Shown here in pieces: positions 6,681 to 6,790 of a stretch of DNA of 6,790 nucleotides. The notes beneath the pieces are model-generated. The model worked only from the letters and a program-made list of their open reading frames with translations, did not search any database and was not told where the DNA came from. The DNA comes from Spirochaetota bacterium. GTDB lineage: Bacteria; Spirochaetota; Spirochaetia; SZUA-6. The stretch is from contig QNBI01000114.1 in the NCBI GenBank assembly GCA_003641675.1, positions 1-6,790 of the forward strand, written 5' to 3'. Both the position numbers and the translations under genes were made by a program. Within the stretch, counting starts at the first letter, position 1; each line of letters starts with the position of its first letter.

Positions 6681-6790
6681 GAGACCTTTGCAAATTTGTT
6701 AAAAGGTAGAAACTTGACAAAATCAAGAGAAGGTAGGAGTGAGAAAATCGGTATAGCTCAGTTTTCCAAGAGGATTGCCTTTCAGCTCTA
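6681..6790. other. Unassigned DNA upstream of the operon
   Basis: No ORF with a credible start and ribosome site is visible on either strand. There is a short inverted repeat CTTGA/TCAAG (6713-6717 and 6723-6727). At the edge the minus strand can form an imperfect 7-bp stem between TAGAGCT (6784-6790) and AGCTATA (6752-6758). It may be the end of an upstream gene or untranslated region cut by the window; I cannot assign it. Confidence 0.4.

Noticed and set aside
6714..6719. Plus-strand TTGACA as the -35 of a divergent promoter.
   Set aside because: No acceptable -10 occurs 16-18 bp downstream (the 17-bp position reads GAGTGA).
6740..6790. Possible riboswitch at the right edge: minus strand AAAGGCAATCC, GGAAA and GAGCTATACC recall parts of the cyclic di-GMP-I (GEMM) motif.
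   Set aside because: The diagnostic ACGCAAAGC segment is absent, the stems do not fit the known fold, and the element lies upstream of the operon promoter and is cut by the window.
6751..6790. GGTATAGCTCAG on the plus strand resembles the D-arm start of a tRNA.
   Set aside because: The D-stem does not close (no GAGC partner in place), and no anticodon arm or T-arm is present in the remaining bases.

Overview
The window holds one operon on the minus strand that reads as an alpha-glucan (maltodextrin-type) capture, hydrolysis and import unit. In transcription order (right to left) it contains a periplasmic sugar-binding protein (MalE-like), two ABC-transporter permeases (MalF-like and MalG-like), and a large surface or periplasmic lipoprotein with a family 57 glycoside hydrolase (GH57) catalytic domain. 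No ABC ATPase is present, so the transporter must use one encoded elsewhere, as many CUT1 sugar importers do.

Organism: the DNA has moderate GC content. The binding protein has a cleavable signal peptide ending in AFA followed by GGKQE, a mature N-terminus I associate with sugar-binding proteins of spirochaetes (Treponema/Spirochaeta-type). The GH57 protein has a loose lipobox (FVSC) of the kind spirochaetes use. A free-living, saccharolytic spirochaete is my best guess. This is inference from protein features, not from a marker gene.

Layout: 6614-6790 is upstream DNA holding a strong sigma-70-type promoter with an extended -10 (6620-6647). The predicted start of transcription falls in a 37-bp palindromic region (6581-6617) that also contains two LacI-family-like half-palindromes centred on CG, a probable repressor site. 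The leader (about 6525-6613) has a GC-rich hairpin followed by a near-perfect Shine-Dalgarno. malE (5268-6524) is followed by a 71-nt spacer with an 8-bp intercistronic hairpin. Then come malF (4174-5196; I prefer the internal ATG over the upstream GTG), malG (3266-4177; ATGA overlap with malF) and the GH57 gene (52-3261; 4 nt after malG). The last 51 nt hold no recognisable terminator, and transcription may continue out of the window.

How it works together (inference): the lipid-anchored GH57 enzyme cuts alpha-glucans near the cell envelope. The binding protein collects the resulting maltodextrins and the MalF/MalG channel imports them. I see no CRISPR array, mobile element, rRNA or tRNA. 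The most interesting points are the operator architecture, the GH57 multidomain lipoprotein translated directly behind the permeases, and an unusual sequence next to its active site.
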